Part shown: one piece after another, positions 35,401 through 50,400 of the stretch
How positions within the stretch are numbered: position 1 is the first letter of the stretch
Layout of the letters: every line of letters starts with the position of its first letter
Assembly: GCA_032622095.1 (NCBI GenBank)
Contig: CP136067.1
Span: forward strand, 136,777,990 to 136,841,989
DNA from: Siphonodentalium dalli
Taxonomy: Eukaryota; Mollusca; Scaphopoda; Gadilida; Siphonodentaliidae
Length of the DNA stretch: 64,000 bases
Direction of reading: 5' to 3'
Translations under genes and position numbers: made by a program
Notes under the pieces: model-generated
Told to the model about the DNA's origin: nothing
The model's input: only the letters and a program-made list of their open reading frames with translations
Databases searched by the model: none

Positions 35401-38400
35401 TTCCGGGATTTAGTAATCTTCCACAATAGAAGCAATACGATGGGCAGACAACTATCCATACGATGAGTATATATTGTGGATATCACACACGAACAATCTA
35501 TAAACATTACTTTCTTCACCGAGGAACGTACTCGTATCTTTGAAAGTTTCCGTGATGTCTAAGCGTGTTCGTAGAAGCAGCCATTGCTTAGTGCAATTTC
35601 TCACAGAAGACCGATTGGTTACGATACTGTCGATACGATACATTCGCTGTGATGGTGTGATTTCTAGAGGTGATGTGGTTCGTGGTCAGTGGGGGTTCTG
35701 CCCAGAAGACGAAGACGATTGCGAAATTATTGCGCTCGGTGATTCTATATCTCTACTGGCGACTAAACGAGCATACGAGGCGAAACAAAAAGAGGTAAGT
35801 GAAATTATCGCATAGACACTGCCAAAAGGTTGTTCTTAAATTTAGAATTACGAGGTCCCAATTTTCAGGATCATGTCAACATTTTACCTTGCATGTAGCT
35901 TCAAAATTTAATTGCTAAATGCAACTTTCAAACATTTATTAAAATAAACTTTCTTACCTCACCCATAGCATCATCATTTATATTTGCTGCTTGGATATTA
36001 ATGTAGTTAATAAATACAAGTTAGGAAAAGCTCGACAATATTTATTGGGAGTGAGAGATGAAAATTGTTCTTAATATAATAAAATTGTCTTGGCAATGTA
36101 CGGCATTTTATTTAAGACACCCATGCTCCATATGCAAACGCGTTCAAGATAACTATAAGACTATTGCGCAAAAATGTCATCGTTGTATTATGGGGAGGTT
36201 GATTGAATAAAGTACATTATATTAATAAAAATTTATTTACCCTCAATATAATATGATACACGTTATGGAAATACACATTATGTTAACACACTGCAAAAGG
36301 AAAACGGAAGCATAGTTACAGCATATGGTACAGCATATCGTACAATACAAATGTGGCATAGTCTTACTCCGGTAAACATGATTTCCAGTACGCGAATGTG
36401 TATATTTCTAAATGGTCGATATTGTCAACCATACTATAGTTCCATGTTTATTATCAGTGTGTAGAAAACCGCCATACAGTCACGATAACATGCGGAATCG
36501 AGATATAAACATATATGCATGTGTTGTTTATGAGTTCATAATGTGAACTGTAAAATTGCTAACGATTCACGTTTGATCTAATTATTCATAAATACACAAT
36601 TTATGTTTCAGCCAACACTCCGTGCCGATGATGCTTTACAAACAGAGACTGCACGGCTGGATGTGGTACTCGAAAATGATGAGGTAATTATCAGAATAGT
36701 CCATCCCGCAATATATGTGCAATCCGAACACGAATTAAAAATGTAAAATGTAATTAAATTGTAAGATGACATCCAATTAGCACACGGTTTTTCGGAACAA
36801 TTAAATTTACCTGGTCGCAATTTGGTGTACATAAGTTATAGATGTTCGCGCGTTAGATGTTATACTACAGTTTACTATTTTATTATGTTTTGTTCGAAAG
36901 ATTTTGTTACTTACGCAATAAATATTTTAGAACCATGTATGCCGACATGTATACATATATATGAACTGAAGCAACTCTCATTCTACTTTTACAGAATCAA
37001 TCAGAACCGAGTGCTCCAGACAGCCCTAAACCAAGACAACCAGTAAACACAGGAAGTGCAAACAAACAAAAGGTGAGTTGATGTTTTATACATGTCTCGT
37101 GTACACGTCGAATAAAATAGAATAAACAAAGTACATTGTTGAATGAACAGATATGCAGACGGTTCCTCTACTCTAGGGACTGTTTATATTTCATTTGTCG
37201 TTTAAAGGTACGGGCGGCGTTCGTTGCCGAAATATTTATATTTGTTCAAAACCTCATCAACAGAAGAAACACCAAAATATATACAGTTCCGCCCATATGC
37301 CAAACATACTCAGCGCGTAAATATATCTGTATTACATTTTTCTTGTGTCATCCATTCGAAAATCTCTAAACGAAAGCGTTTAAATTATTCCATATCGAGA
37401 ATCTTTTAGCGAACACGTTGTATTACATACACCATTCAAAACACTCGATAACAGAGTCTCGATTTAGTTGCGTCTTAAGTTCTTTCGATGTACATGCATT
37501 TGCAAATGTACACAAATTGTATTCACCAATGGTTAATTTGTCACTTTCACAGAAATCAAAGAATCCCAGAAGCGGAAAGAATACTCCAACACAGAAACAA
37601 TTAACGAGAAATGTTAAAAAAGTGAGTTCGTTGATTATATGGCACACACAGCAGTATTGTCATACGTTTCATTTGCGTTCCCCGAGGAGGGTTGCAATTT
37701 GAGTTTTGTTTTCTTCTGAATCTAAGATGTCCTGGTAGTGCTTGAAACTCTTCCCGGACGACCTGTCATGATATACCTTCTTTGGAATATCTCCTGTCGC
37801 GAATCCGTTTATACGTATACACAGTGGCGCAACCTTGAATACATGGTCAATATATCTTTTGCACTGTTCAACTGTAACGCCTTTCCAGAAGGTCTTGATG
37901 ACATCGATTAGCTCCTGTTGAGTCGTAGGGCAGGCTTCGGAAACTGCTACTTTAAGTTCGTTCCATACCATTTCAATGGGATTTAGATCAGGACTTTCTG
38001 TGGATAGAAATTATCGAATAAATCACAACATTAATCACGGTCAATTTTGCATGTGTCATGCGTTAAATGCAAAAGGGTTTGTTTCGCACAAGATTGCTCA
38101 AATTACGTTCAATATTTTCTTAAATCAGCGAAAAAGATCGAACATTAAATTTAAAATACGCATTTGCTATTACTTGTTGCTTTAAATAATATTAGTGAGT
38201 GTAAAATGGCATATATAAATTCCACACATGTACATGCATCCGTACAGATGATCGCATTTTTTTCAGTGGCTCAGTAATTTTGTTTTTATTATTTGAGATG
38301 TATACATACTTGTAAAACAAATTTCTCCCATTTACCCGAACTTTGCCCGAAGCTTGCAAAAACAATTGGGTGGGTATGCTACAGCCTCTACTTAAATTCA

Positions 38401-41400
38401 TATCGCTCTTATGAAACAAAAGTGTAATATCACTGATCTTCTCGAAGTTTAGTCAATTAGTCATCGTCCTGAAAATTGACGCGATATCATGTCTGAGCGA
38501 AGAAAATTGCATTTACATACCTGCAGGCCATTTCCACCAGTTTACTCCATTGGCCGTCATGAATGCTTTCGCGAGCTTTGATGTGTGTTTGGGGTCGTTG
38601 TCTTGTTGAAATCTATGGCCCGATGGATATGTATCCTTGATGAATGAAAGTAGCTGCGTTTCCAATATTTTTTCCGTGAAGAACACAGCGTCCATTATCC
38701 CTTCGAATATATACGAATGAGTTGTCCCCCGTCGGCTTATTCCAGCCCAGACGTGCACCTTCAATGGATGCTTGGGTTTTGGAACATGAACAGATATTGT
38801 TCCTTTCCTTCTAAATGCCGCTCGTCGGTTGCTATGAAGCTGTACTGTCGTTTCATCCGTAAAAATCACATCATTAAGCGCATCATTGCTGGAAACAAGT
38901 TCCTTGCAGAAGTCGATACGTTTTAATTTATTGGCATCCCTTATCAGCTGGCAATACCTTGGTGAGGTTGCTATGAATCCTGCTTCAGATATTGCCTTTC
39001 TAGTCGTCTCCCTGCAGACTGATATTCCGCGAGTCTGAAGGAGATTCCTAATCTCCCTTATGCTCTGAAATGGGTTTTTATCCAGTGACGACTCTATAGC
39101 ATTGATATCGAATTTCCCGATAACCTTGAATTTGGCTGTTTTTTCTGATGGCAACGGCTGTATCACTCTGTCATCTAAATGTCCACTCCTACAAGCCTTA
39201 ACGTGATAAATAATAGCTGACACAGTAACTCTAATATTCCGCCGTTCAACAAGAAATCGTTGAATATTTGTTGGTGATAAACCTTGTCGGGTTAAACACG
39301 CTATTTCGAGACGCGTACATCGATCAATTCGAACCATGGTTTGTGTTGGTTTGCTTTACTGAACGTGACCATCATTCCTGCTAAATATATACACGGTATG
39401 TAGGATGAAACTATCATAAATCAATTCCATTTGTGCTAGCAACCTGTACTGAGGTTATTTGTCAACATCGGTTTATGGTGGAACCTTCCGGTGGTGAGTC
39501 GTATAAAACCCAATAAGACAAAAGCCGCCATGAATGTATCCCTGATTATAATGTTCAATTAATACAACGACATAACTGTGCACAGTGCGACCTCCAATTA
39601 ATAGCCAAATGGAATAATACAACCGGCAAGATATTTACATTTAATTTTCTTTACAGAAAGCTGCAAGGGAATTAGATGACGGAACAACGGAAATTGTCAG
39701 GCCAATCGTCACAAATGATGAACGTCCTGTGTCAATACCCGCTAGGACATCAGACGAGCACATCGACAAGGTGGCTAGCGAGATTTGCAAATTTGTGGAA
39801 ACTGCTATATCGGGTCTCACAAAGAAAGTCGACGCCGTTTCCAATCAATTGGGGTCGATGAACGAGCAACTTCTAACGTTTGAAAGAGAGCATAGTTCAT
39901 GTATATCAAGCATCGGATCGTGCAGTCCACCGAGAAACATGTCAACGCCAGAACCGGAGCCCATGGATCAAGCTGAATCTGTCACCCAACAACCATTACC
40001 AGACGCACCATTTCAAAATCAAGGGCAGCCGCACTTGGACAATTCAAGTCTGAGCATGATGTGGATGGGTTGCCACCGGTCTGCGGGCAACTTTGCTCTT
40101 AAGTTGACACGGAAAATATTTCCAGAGCTATTTGGAGAGGACCAGCTCTCGACAATGTATAACGTCAACGGGAGTAGAAATAAACGACCACTGGACGCAG
40201 ATCGATGGGAAATCGTCAAGCGATGCGTCACGCACTGCACCAACGTTAACAACTGGCAACAAGAAGTCATTAATCCGGTTAATGAAGGGTTGAGGCGGGC
40301 GAAATATGCAAAACCTAAAACGAATAACCAGCATGCTCCAGAAGCCATTTCGAATCCGCAAGTTGCAAATAGCATGATCAACGACATTGCATATGCATAT
40401 ACTTTGCTGGAATAATCTGGTATATGAGACATATACATTTGAAACGACCGAATAAAGCTATTATATTTGCCTCATGTATTAAATCTGGACTCCGAATGAA
40501 CGTCATCAAAAACTCTTTAATCCAACGCGTTTACATAATAGATTGTGCTTGTATTAATAAATTTATGATAATTTCCGAATCATCGTGAAAAGTAGTGTTT
40601 TACAATTATCCATAACTCGAAACAATATGGAGACATCTCCATGTCGAAACTCACAAAATATGGAGACGCCCCCAGCCATTAATATATTTATCTTTATAAT
40701 TAATGTAACTCGTGAAGCCAACATGTGAAAGTACTGTGGATATCCGAATAAATCACAATAACTAACGTTAAGATGATTGCAATTGACACAAGTTTGATGA
40801 CGTACATTCGGGACCATGTATATTGATTTTGTAAATTTCTGGGAATTTTGAAATCTACTACAGCAAATCATGTATATGTTATGTATGTGTCATTTGATTC
40901 ATTGGAAATATATATAATTAATATAAATAAATAAATGTTTAACAAATTCATATTCATGTTATCTTTCACAAAGAGTTCCACCTGCTATATACAGTATGGC
41001 CTTTATGTCATAACCTCGAGAGCACGGGGTACAAATTCGAATCCTCACATATACAGCAAACACTAAAGTTCTGGACGGCATGGAACAATAAAGAGCGTCC
41101 CTTGTTAGTCTATTCCTGTGGTGGTAGAAGTAATGAGAGTTTCTTTCACTTCGGTGGTAACATTGAAAACAGCATATGGAGCCGATATATCAATATATCA
41201 TGTTTGACGCCCCACCCAAACAGAAACCACGTCCCTGTATATGACCAAGTGGGTGTTATTGGAATTCAAGCTAGAAATCGTGTAGCAAACTTTTCCTCGA
41301 AGCGGCGATATTTTATTGCAGATCAGCACATATTTACAAGGACATCAACACGCCGATATTACACAAGGGCGCCTGTCGCCAACGTACGCAAATTGTGATT

Positions 41401-44400
41401 ATATAACGGAGTGCAGACCTTCTCCACATGCATTATAGAAGTATTTATGATACCGACAGATATGCAGCGTGATACAATGTAAGCTTGATAAAAACATGTC
41501 GCCATATAACTGTTTAATGTGAAGGCTATGACTGAGCTTTTTGCCTGAGGCCAAATAATCGCCCAAAGCGATAGTGGGTGATTATCTGTGTCTCAGACAC
41601 TTCAGAGACTGTACATTCTTAATATATCAGTTGATGTAGTTAAACGGACATGGCTCATTCGAACCTACAAATTTGTTTTGTACGTAATTTGGAGCGACGG
41701 ATAAGATAGGTCGATAAATAAACGAACTATACCAGCTTCATGTGCTCCGAAAAACACCGGTCAAAGTCACAAAACGCTCTTTATTCATTTACTGCTGCCA
41801 TATCAGGAATGGACTACCACGGAACGCTCTTTTCTGTTCCATGCTGTGCAAATGGCAGTTTTGTGTTTGGTACCCGACAACATTGTTCACATGTGTATTT
41901 TTCATTACGTCAATGCGTCTTCGAGATATGTATCGACCTATTTCGATACTGAGAAAAATTCAAAAGCGAATAATATTTTGCCTATTTTGGAGCGCAAACC
42001 GCCACGTGGCTTTAACTCGGCTCAAATCGTATCTTTTAGCTGTTAATCATACGGACCCCGTTTAAATATTGAAAATTGAAAATGTTTACAGGGTATCTCT
42101 TATCCTCGTAGCTCATGGTCAATTACACATATGTGTTAATATGGATTAACTTGAGAAACTGGCATGTTAACTTGAGAAACTGGCATATTTTAATTGTATT
42201 TTATGATTATATATTATGTATATGAGTTACCCCTGTTGTCTCCACCGCCCTCCGGTATGTACGCCTATGCCAATACAACGATGGTGCGACTTGTCTATTG
42301 TCATCGACAGCAAAATTATGCCTTTGTTTGTCTGGCGTTGGTATCTATATACAACTAGCACTAAATAATATGACAATTCATAGTACTATACATGTCCAAA
42401 CAACATAACTACGCACTCGCTCTCATCAATACTGTACACATATATCTGCACAATTATGGTAGTCAATATAGTCTCCATCGCGGGCGCGCGATATAATAGT
42501 GGATATCCGCTCCAGACAGTGTTATGTCATCAGATTAACATAATTCTGCAGTTTCGCGGGCTCCGCGATGGACCAGCCCGCGATGAATCCCACTATTTAT
42601 CGACCCGCGATGCTTCCAATCGCAATCCAATAGTGGCCGCGATTGACCGGATACACCCCGCGAAGTGGTGAATGATGGGGTAAAGTTAATTCGCGATAGA
42701 CGCACTGTATTAGTTCACAAATGCATATAATATAGAAATAGTTCAGAGACAGGATATTGTCTTGGTTTCCAGTATGTTGGCAGCTCGACATGTAAACAAG
42801 GGATTTATAATGAACACTTTCTGACCAATCAAAGACGTTTCTTACTGGAAGTGTAATATACCTATTTATATTTGTAAATTTCATGAATATTATGCTCGTG
42901 TAACACATGTGTTTCACGTCGTGAAATATTTGCATGTTTGGAGTTATGCAGACATGACTGTTAAGAATCTAAAATGGATACCTAAGCATATGCCCATCCA
43001 GGGGCACTTTAATTCTCCGTCGTTTCCTCCCAGTCTTTTTTATTATGAAGTCTTCAACCTTTGCCATGAGCTCTGGAACACCTTCACCAGTGGTTGCACA
43101 TATTGTTAGATTTTCATCTGGTAGTTGAGCATCCCTTAAATTATGGAAGTTATTTGCGTATTAGACTTGGACCAGCCCAGATGAAAACATAGGAGATTTC
43201 TTCTCCCTGAAATATGACATTTCTCCCTAATTTTGGCCAGCGAGAAATGTAGTGCTGAAAATGAATAGTGGATTTACAGTGATGCCCTAAATAATCGACT
43301 CCTTAACCACTGAAGAATTATGGGTAACTTTTCAGGATTTAGTATGGAAATATGGCTTGTTGCCATTCATCGGAAAGCTCTCAGTGAATCTCTCTAAATC
43401 CTGAAAAGTAACTCATAATTCTGCTGTGGTTAAGGAGTCGATTATTTAGGGCATTACTGTACATCGCCTCGGGCATCATTCAATGTAATTAACGTCCGTA
43501 TAGCATTTATATACAAAGTTGTTTGTATCTTCGTTTTTCAACTTACATGTAAGACAAATCGTTACTGTCGTGAGTCAGTCGACGTGTTCTTTTTTATGGA
43601 TTTAGTCAGAAATATGGCTTGTTGCCATTCATCGGAAAGCCATCACTGAGAGATTTCCGATGAATGGCAACAAGCCATATTTCCGACTAAATCCTGAAAA
43701 GTTACCCATAATTCTGCTGTGGTTAAGGAGTGGATTATTTAGGGCATTACTTTAGGTAATCAAATATATTCGTCCATAGTATTTGGATATTTATAGTGGG
43801 GTGGTTTCCCCTGATGGTTAGTACCACATTTGAAAATGAGCCATGAGAGCAACAAACTATGGAAACCAGAATGGTGAATGGTACAAAATATCTTTTTAAA
43901 AGCAACTTTATCCATTGCAATACACATATAGGCTGTCCTGCTTATGATACTGGAAGAAAGGGTCGGGTTTTTCAGTTGAAAATAAGAGTAAGCAACATCT
44001 GATCTCATTCAAATGAATCTAATTTGCATAAGACCAAAGCAAATTAAATGTCTGGTTTGGGTTACAAGCCGAAAAAAAATAGGGTAGGTAGGCTTTTTAA
44101 TATTTATTTTTATTTTGACATATGACTTTTCATGTGCGTATTTTACTCTGCAAGATTGACATAAAACTACTTTTGATTATTTTTGTTTAAATTTTAATAT
44201 TATACAATACTTTTACTTAGAAATCAACCTATTCTGAGATGCCTAAATGTGTTTTTTGTGTTTTATATATTATATATTTTTTGGAGAAAAAAAAAAAAAA
44301 AAAAGTCTTGAAAACCACGAAAAAAAAACTTTAGGGTAGAGGGTTTAAAATATTTGTTTTCTTTGGCCTAATGGAGAGCAAGATGTCACAGGCCGATCGA

Positions 44401-47400
44401 GTTGTCTCTCTGATTGTGTTACTGGCTATCCCACAAGAGTTGTGTGTGCTCAAACGAAAGATGTGACATGACAATATCAATGTTTCACGATTGATAGTGA
44501 AGATTCCTCTTCAAAATGTTATTAAGCTACATTAATTTCTGGGCGATTTAAACACCAACACATCAGTTCACGAGGTTCACTGATTTACCAACACCAAAAT
44601 TCTATATTAAGAAGAGAAATACCGGGATGATGTTAACGGAATTGGGTCAATGATGCTAGGTCATGCAGATCGACAGCAGTTCTAGTGGCATTGTAAATTT
44701 TTGGACTCTCGGTTATTACCTGGTTTTTATTAACAGCATTGCATATTCAAGTAACAAATCAACCTTATTGTTGACTTCTATCACATAACTTACTTGGGTA
44801 ACAAATCAACCTTATTGCTGACTTCTATCACATTCTCGCTGTAGTCTTCGGGGTATAATCTCTTCAGAGTTTCCACCACGTTCTGTTTCTGTGCAACAGT
44901 ATCAGGATGACTGATGTCTCGCACATGTATGACTAGATCCTAGAATACAAAAACAAAGTATACAGTAAAAAAAAGTAGGTGCGCAGTGTTAGAAACTTCA
45001 ATATTCGAAGATATGATTAACCCTTTCTATACTAAATACTCATTGATGAGTAGTTCCCATAGGAAATAATCAGATAATAAGTTCAACACACAACCATACT
45101 AGAGATGGGCGGTTAACCGTGGAATCAGTTCGGTTTCGGTTGTCGGGAAAAACCGGAAATGACAACCGTGGTAAGTTGGGGAAAACCCGTAGTTTCGGTT
45201 GTCACAACTTCCTGTAATCATGGCAGAACACGACGAACAAACGAGTCCTGTGTGGAAATATTTTTCAAAGAAAGATAAGAAATCTAAGTGTGCCGCCTGT
45301 AATACATGCAGAAAGGAGTTCGCATGGTGAAATCGCGCGACGAATTAATTACGTTGCTTCCGTGTACACCTATTTTCGCCGTAGTAAACACAACACAACT
45401 TGTCACAAGTCAGTTTATTTCTCGTGTTATTTTAATCATTAAGGCCGTACAAATACTCTGAAAGGTGAATTTGATAACGAGGATACGGTATGAAAAGGTA
45501 TCAATGATTGTTACCCCGCATTCCCTATTAGTTTTTATCACTGTTTGGATGTTAAATCGTCAAATATATTTGTGCGCCGTTGATTAAAAATGTTATGCCA
45601 GAATCGGAGCCGGAATGAATTATACCGTTTGTCGGTAAACTGTTGAGAAATAGCACTCATTCAGGTGACTTGTATTGGATGCATGTAAACTGTATAGTGT
45701 GTACAATATTATGTTCCCTAAATATGGTAATAGGCATATAGCCAGATAATGTGATTGAGAGATTCTAGTCATGTTTTATTTTCATTTTGTTGTTTATTTC
45801 AAATTTTATTTTTCAAATCATAACTATACACATATATCTAGTCACACACATTAGTTTTATGCCAATATAAATGATCATTATATTATTTCACACTTATGAT
45901 CATATGATGCTGAATTGCAGTCATACACAATACACAGACTCACTTGCATTCTAGCACTGCCACTCGACATGGACATTAACAATATACATGTAATAGTAAC
46001 AATATGATACATAATTTAATATTATAAAAGGACATGTACCTCACAAGTTATGGTGATACAATTGGTGTGTTTTCTTTGTAATATGATGAAGCATAATTAG
46101 ATTTTTTTCACATTAGTAATTTTTATTAATAAAAACCGAAACCGAAACCGAGACTCAACTCTTTTTCCACAACCGAAACCGAAACCGAAACCGAGGCAAA
46201 ATTCACAACCGCCCATCTCTAAACCATACTTATTATGCGACCATTTCCCACCAATGAATATGAATCTTACAGCATTTGTATTATCTTTTTGCGGTTCTGT
46301 CGTCTGCTAATTTATCCTGAACACCCTCCAAATGATTAATAGACCATTCTTACAGATAATTTTACAACTGAAGGGAAATTCCATCTATTATAGAACAGCC
46401 CTGTTAATTAGCCGAAATTGGCCGAGGGTAAAAATTGCTTAGGCCAGAAATTGTCCTCAGCTAAAAGCCTAGGGTCTGCATAATTGCATGCTCTGCACAT
46501 ACACGGTATAACTTTAGTTTATATTAAATTGAACTTGGTCCATTATCATGACTGGCTCAAACTACCGGTAGTCCTTGACATTTTACAAGAAATGTTTAAT
46601 GTCCGCAAATTTCTACAACTATATGCAACACGAAGACCAGCAATTTCTTAAAATTTTGCCAATAAACATTGGCAGGTTCTAAAATTTGCCTCTGCTAAAA
46701 TAGGGCCAACAAAATTTTTTTTTGCCTCGATTAAATTTCAATTAATCTGGAAAGAACAAGAGGTTGCACCGCAGGTGCTGGCATACCCTCAAGGTGGCAC
46801 ACTGAAACAGTGAACAGGACATAACCCAAATTTTAATCAAGAGCTGGGCATCGCCTGGTGTGGGCATACCTATAATATGGCCCTGCCAATCAGGGCTTTT
46901 CATTTTTAATCGAATCAAATAGGATAAGAGATTCGAAATAGCATTGAATCTCGAATCGAATCATGTTATCGAGTATATCAATAGTGAAGAGGTGGATCAG
47001 TTCAAGAAACACTTACGTGGAGGTGACAGGTAGAAATTTATTCCATCTGACAAATAGAAATTTCAAAACATTTCGAGCCCCGAGTCCATAGACTGAATTT
47101 TCTGAGTATTTTGTCGCATAAAATCAATATTAAAACACGAGGAGTAATTTAAAAACATTTCTGGGAGGGGTATATGTCCCTGGTATATGTCTAAAATTCA
47201 TGCAAAAACTATGACAAATAACAAAGTTACATAAATACAAACGTATTATAACTTTTTTATTTTTCATAGTTCTTGTGTGATATTTTAGATGCATCATTCT
47301 CGCTATCTATAAAACGGTCTATATCTTCTGAAATAGCAAGTAGTTTTGGATACAATAGGGAGATTTCATCGATAAATTCAGTGATTAAAATCAACGGTGT

Positions 47401-50400
47401 TTTAGCATATTAATAAAATGTTGCTTGCAATGAATGTTGTGATGAGCATGTCTTTCATTTCTTTCAAATGTTTTAACTGACAATGGTGTGGAATATTTGT
47501 AAAACATTATACAACTATCACATTGTTTTGAGTTTATTACGAGGAATTGTTAACCTGAGGAAGTCGGTGAACATTGACTTCCATGGTTTGACAATTATTA
47601 ATGTCAACATAAAAAAAACAATGAAACCCTAGAAATAATAAAGTTTGCCTCCCCTGCACATAGATTCTGGGTTTGGTGATTTGATTGGCTGGCTGATTTT
47701 GATTCAAAGAAAATATATTCTACTAGCCGATGAGCCCGACGTCTGGGCTATTCAAAAACCAAATTTCAAGTCGATAGCTCTACCCGTTTCCGAGATCTGG
47801 TCTGCGCATGCGCGAAGCTGGCGTCGCACGGGCTCGGCGACCCGATAAAATTTGTATCCGGGGCAAGATACATTCACATTGCAAATTTCAAGTCGATAGC
47901 TCCACCCGTTTCCGAGATCTGGTCTGCGCATGCGCGAAGCTTGCGTCGCACGGGCTCGGTGACCCGATAAAATTCGTATCCGGGGCAAGATACATTCACA
48001 TAGCAAATTTCAAGTCGATAGCTCCACCCGTTTCTGAGATCTCGTCTGCGCATGCGCTGCACGGGCGTCGCACGGGCTCGCCAATATGACAACGACGACC
48101 GCCTGGTCAAACTACACACACGTACTAAGTTTCGTCCCGATCGGTCGAGAATCGTAGATTTGTATCAATGACATACAGACATACATACAGACAGAGGTCT
48201 TCAAAATATATATGAGACTAGCCGATGAGCCCGACGTTGTCTGTGCTATTCAAAAACCAAATTTCAAGTCGATAGCTCCACCCGTTTCCGAGATCTCGTC
48301 TGCGCATGCGCGAAGCGGGCGCCGCACGGGCTCGCCAATACGACAACATCCACCGCCTGGTCAAACTACACACACGTACCAAGTTTTGTCCCGATTGGTC
48401 GAGAATCGTAGATTTGTATAAATGACAAACAGACAAACAGACAGAGGTCTTCAAAATATATATGAGATTTTAAGCCTAAACAGGTCAGCGGAATCTTAAC
48501 CTTGTGTGGATATAATATTAACCTGCTTTGTTTAATAGAAAAGAAGTAAACATTGTCAAATGATTGTGTTTATATGATAGTCATTAGTATGGGATTATGG
48601 GATATCAATTTACATTGATCTAATAAACTCTCTTATACAGAGGGGGGGGGTCGGAAAAAATTTCAGGGACGTATGCTGATTTTTTCCTTTTGACCCTTGT
48701 TGGGACCGACCCACCCCAGTGTCCAAATGTTTTTCCATTTTTGGCAGTTTTTTCCCGACCATTTTTGGACACCCACCCTGTGAGTTGCGGAATTTTTTTT
48801 GTTGGTCCCATCGATCACCCACCAACCCCGGCATACGTGCCCGGAAAAAATTCCCCCCTGTTATTCTAAGGTGTTTTAAGCCAAACTCATTGCAAAAACA
48901 GTTAAAAAAAAAAATTGAGTTGCGGAAAAAAAAAATTGTTGGTCCCATCGACCACCCACCTACCCCGGTATACGTGCCCGGAAAATCCCCCACCCCCCCC
49001 CCCCCCCCCTGTTATACACATTTAAATTTTCAAAATTCAAATATCTTTTGGTAATTAATTATATCAGCGACATGTCCCTGAAGACTGGGCCGTAATTACT
49101 CACAGCAATCAAAGCGTCCTCAAGTGTTGCCGAGAAAGCATCAAGAAGCAGCATCGGAATATCGGAAATGAATCCAACGGTGTCCATATATATCGCCATC
49201 ATTTTGCTCGGGAGGATACCAGCATGAGCGGTTACGTCGAGTGTGGCAAACAGGTGGTTTTCAGGAACAAGATCTGTGTCACCTGTCAATGCTTTGATGA
49301 GGGTTGTTTTCCCTGAAGAACACAAAATTAATATCTCTAAATATTTATAGAGGCCTTGATAATTAATAATAAATCCTGTTCACTGATTGGTTAAGCCCTA
49401 ATAAAACACATTAGTATTCAAATACACAGAATAAAATGAAAAAGTATCAAAACCATTTTTTTTTTGCCTAATCTCTACAAATAGAACCCAATGTCTCTCT
49501 GTGTGTAACATAACGATGTTCAAGCATTTATAACATTTCACCCATATGTCCGAATTAGCACAAATTTGGACCATCTTAAAAGACGATATACCAAATTTCA
49601 CACTGATTGGTTGAAAAAACTGAGATTAAACATGTTTCTCAAAGGTTGTAAACATGTTTTTTTTTCTTCCGATCACTTAGCATTTTTTAATTTCTATGCA
49701 CTTTATGAATCACAGTCCTAAACAACTTAAAAGATTCTACACAAAATTTCACAATGATTGCTTGAAGAAAACTTAAAATTAAACATGTTTCTCAAAGGTT
49801 GTAAGCATGCTTTTTCCCTTATGATTGCTGAGCATATCTTAATTTCAATGTATTTTACGAATCACAGTCCTCAACAGAAGGGGCAAGTGTTTGGCATGTT
49901 CAACATTTTCTTTCACTCATTATTGATTTTGAGATGGAATAGACACATCACATACGCCCATAGTTCTTAAAGGCACGGATGGCCTTCGCAATTGGTATCA
50001 GGCCTGAGTTTAGTTTGCCTGTCATTTGCAGAATGTGGTCCCCAGAGGGTGAATTTAGTGATGCTATCCCACATAGTGGGCTAGCATCACCAAATTCACC
50101 CTCTGTGGACGTCATTATGTCTGACCTCATCTGCTATGGTAGACATAGACTCATATTGAAGTTCCCAAATGGAGAATATTGTGATGTACACCCATTGGGA
50201 ACCTCGATTATGCAATGTGTCATCTGCTGATTTGGGGATATAGAGAAACTAAACTAAAAAAGAAATAGAACCTATGTGAAGAAGTTTCTATAGAAATTTT
50301 ATAATAAAGAAACGTTCCAGAGAAGATGAGGCATAAGCAGAATGAGGTCACCAGAGAGTGAATTTAGTGATGCTAGCACGCTATGCTTAGCGTCACTAAA

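Noticed and set aside
35540-35554. Earlier start for the BEN-domain protein
   Set aside because: The upstream codon is TTG. The first ATG in frame is 35555 and gives MSKRVRRSSH.
41010-41060. tRNA gene or SINE suggested by TTCGAATCC
   Set aside because: Only a B-box-like string is present; no A box or cloverleaf could be drawn.
42969-42981. GTPBP6 ending at ...MLRYPF-stop (42969)
   Set aside because: A good donor (CTTAG|GTATCC) sits just before it, and splicing to 32442 restores the conserved LSWLYKEA C-terminus in phase.
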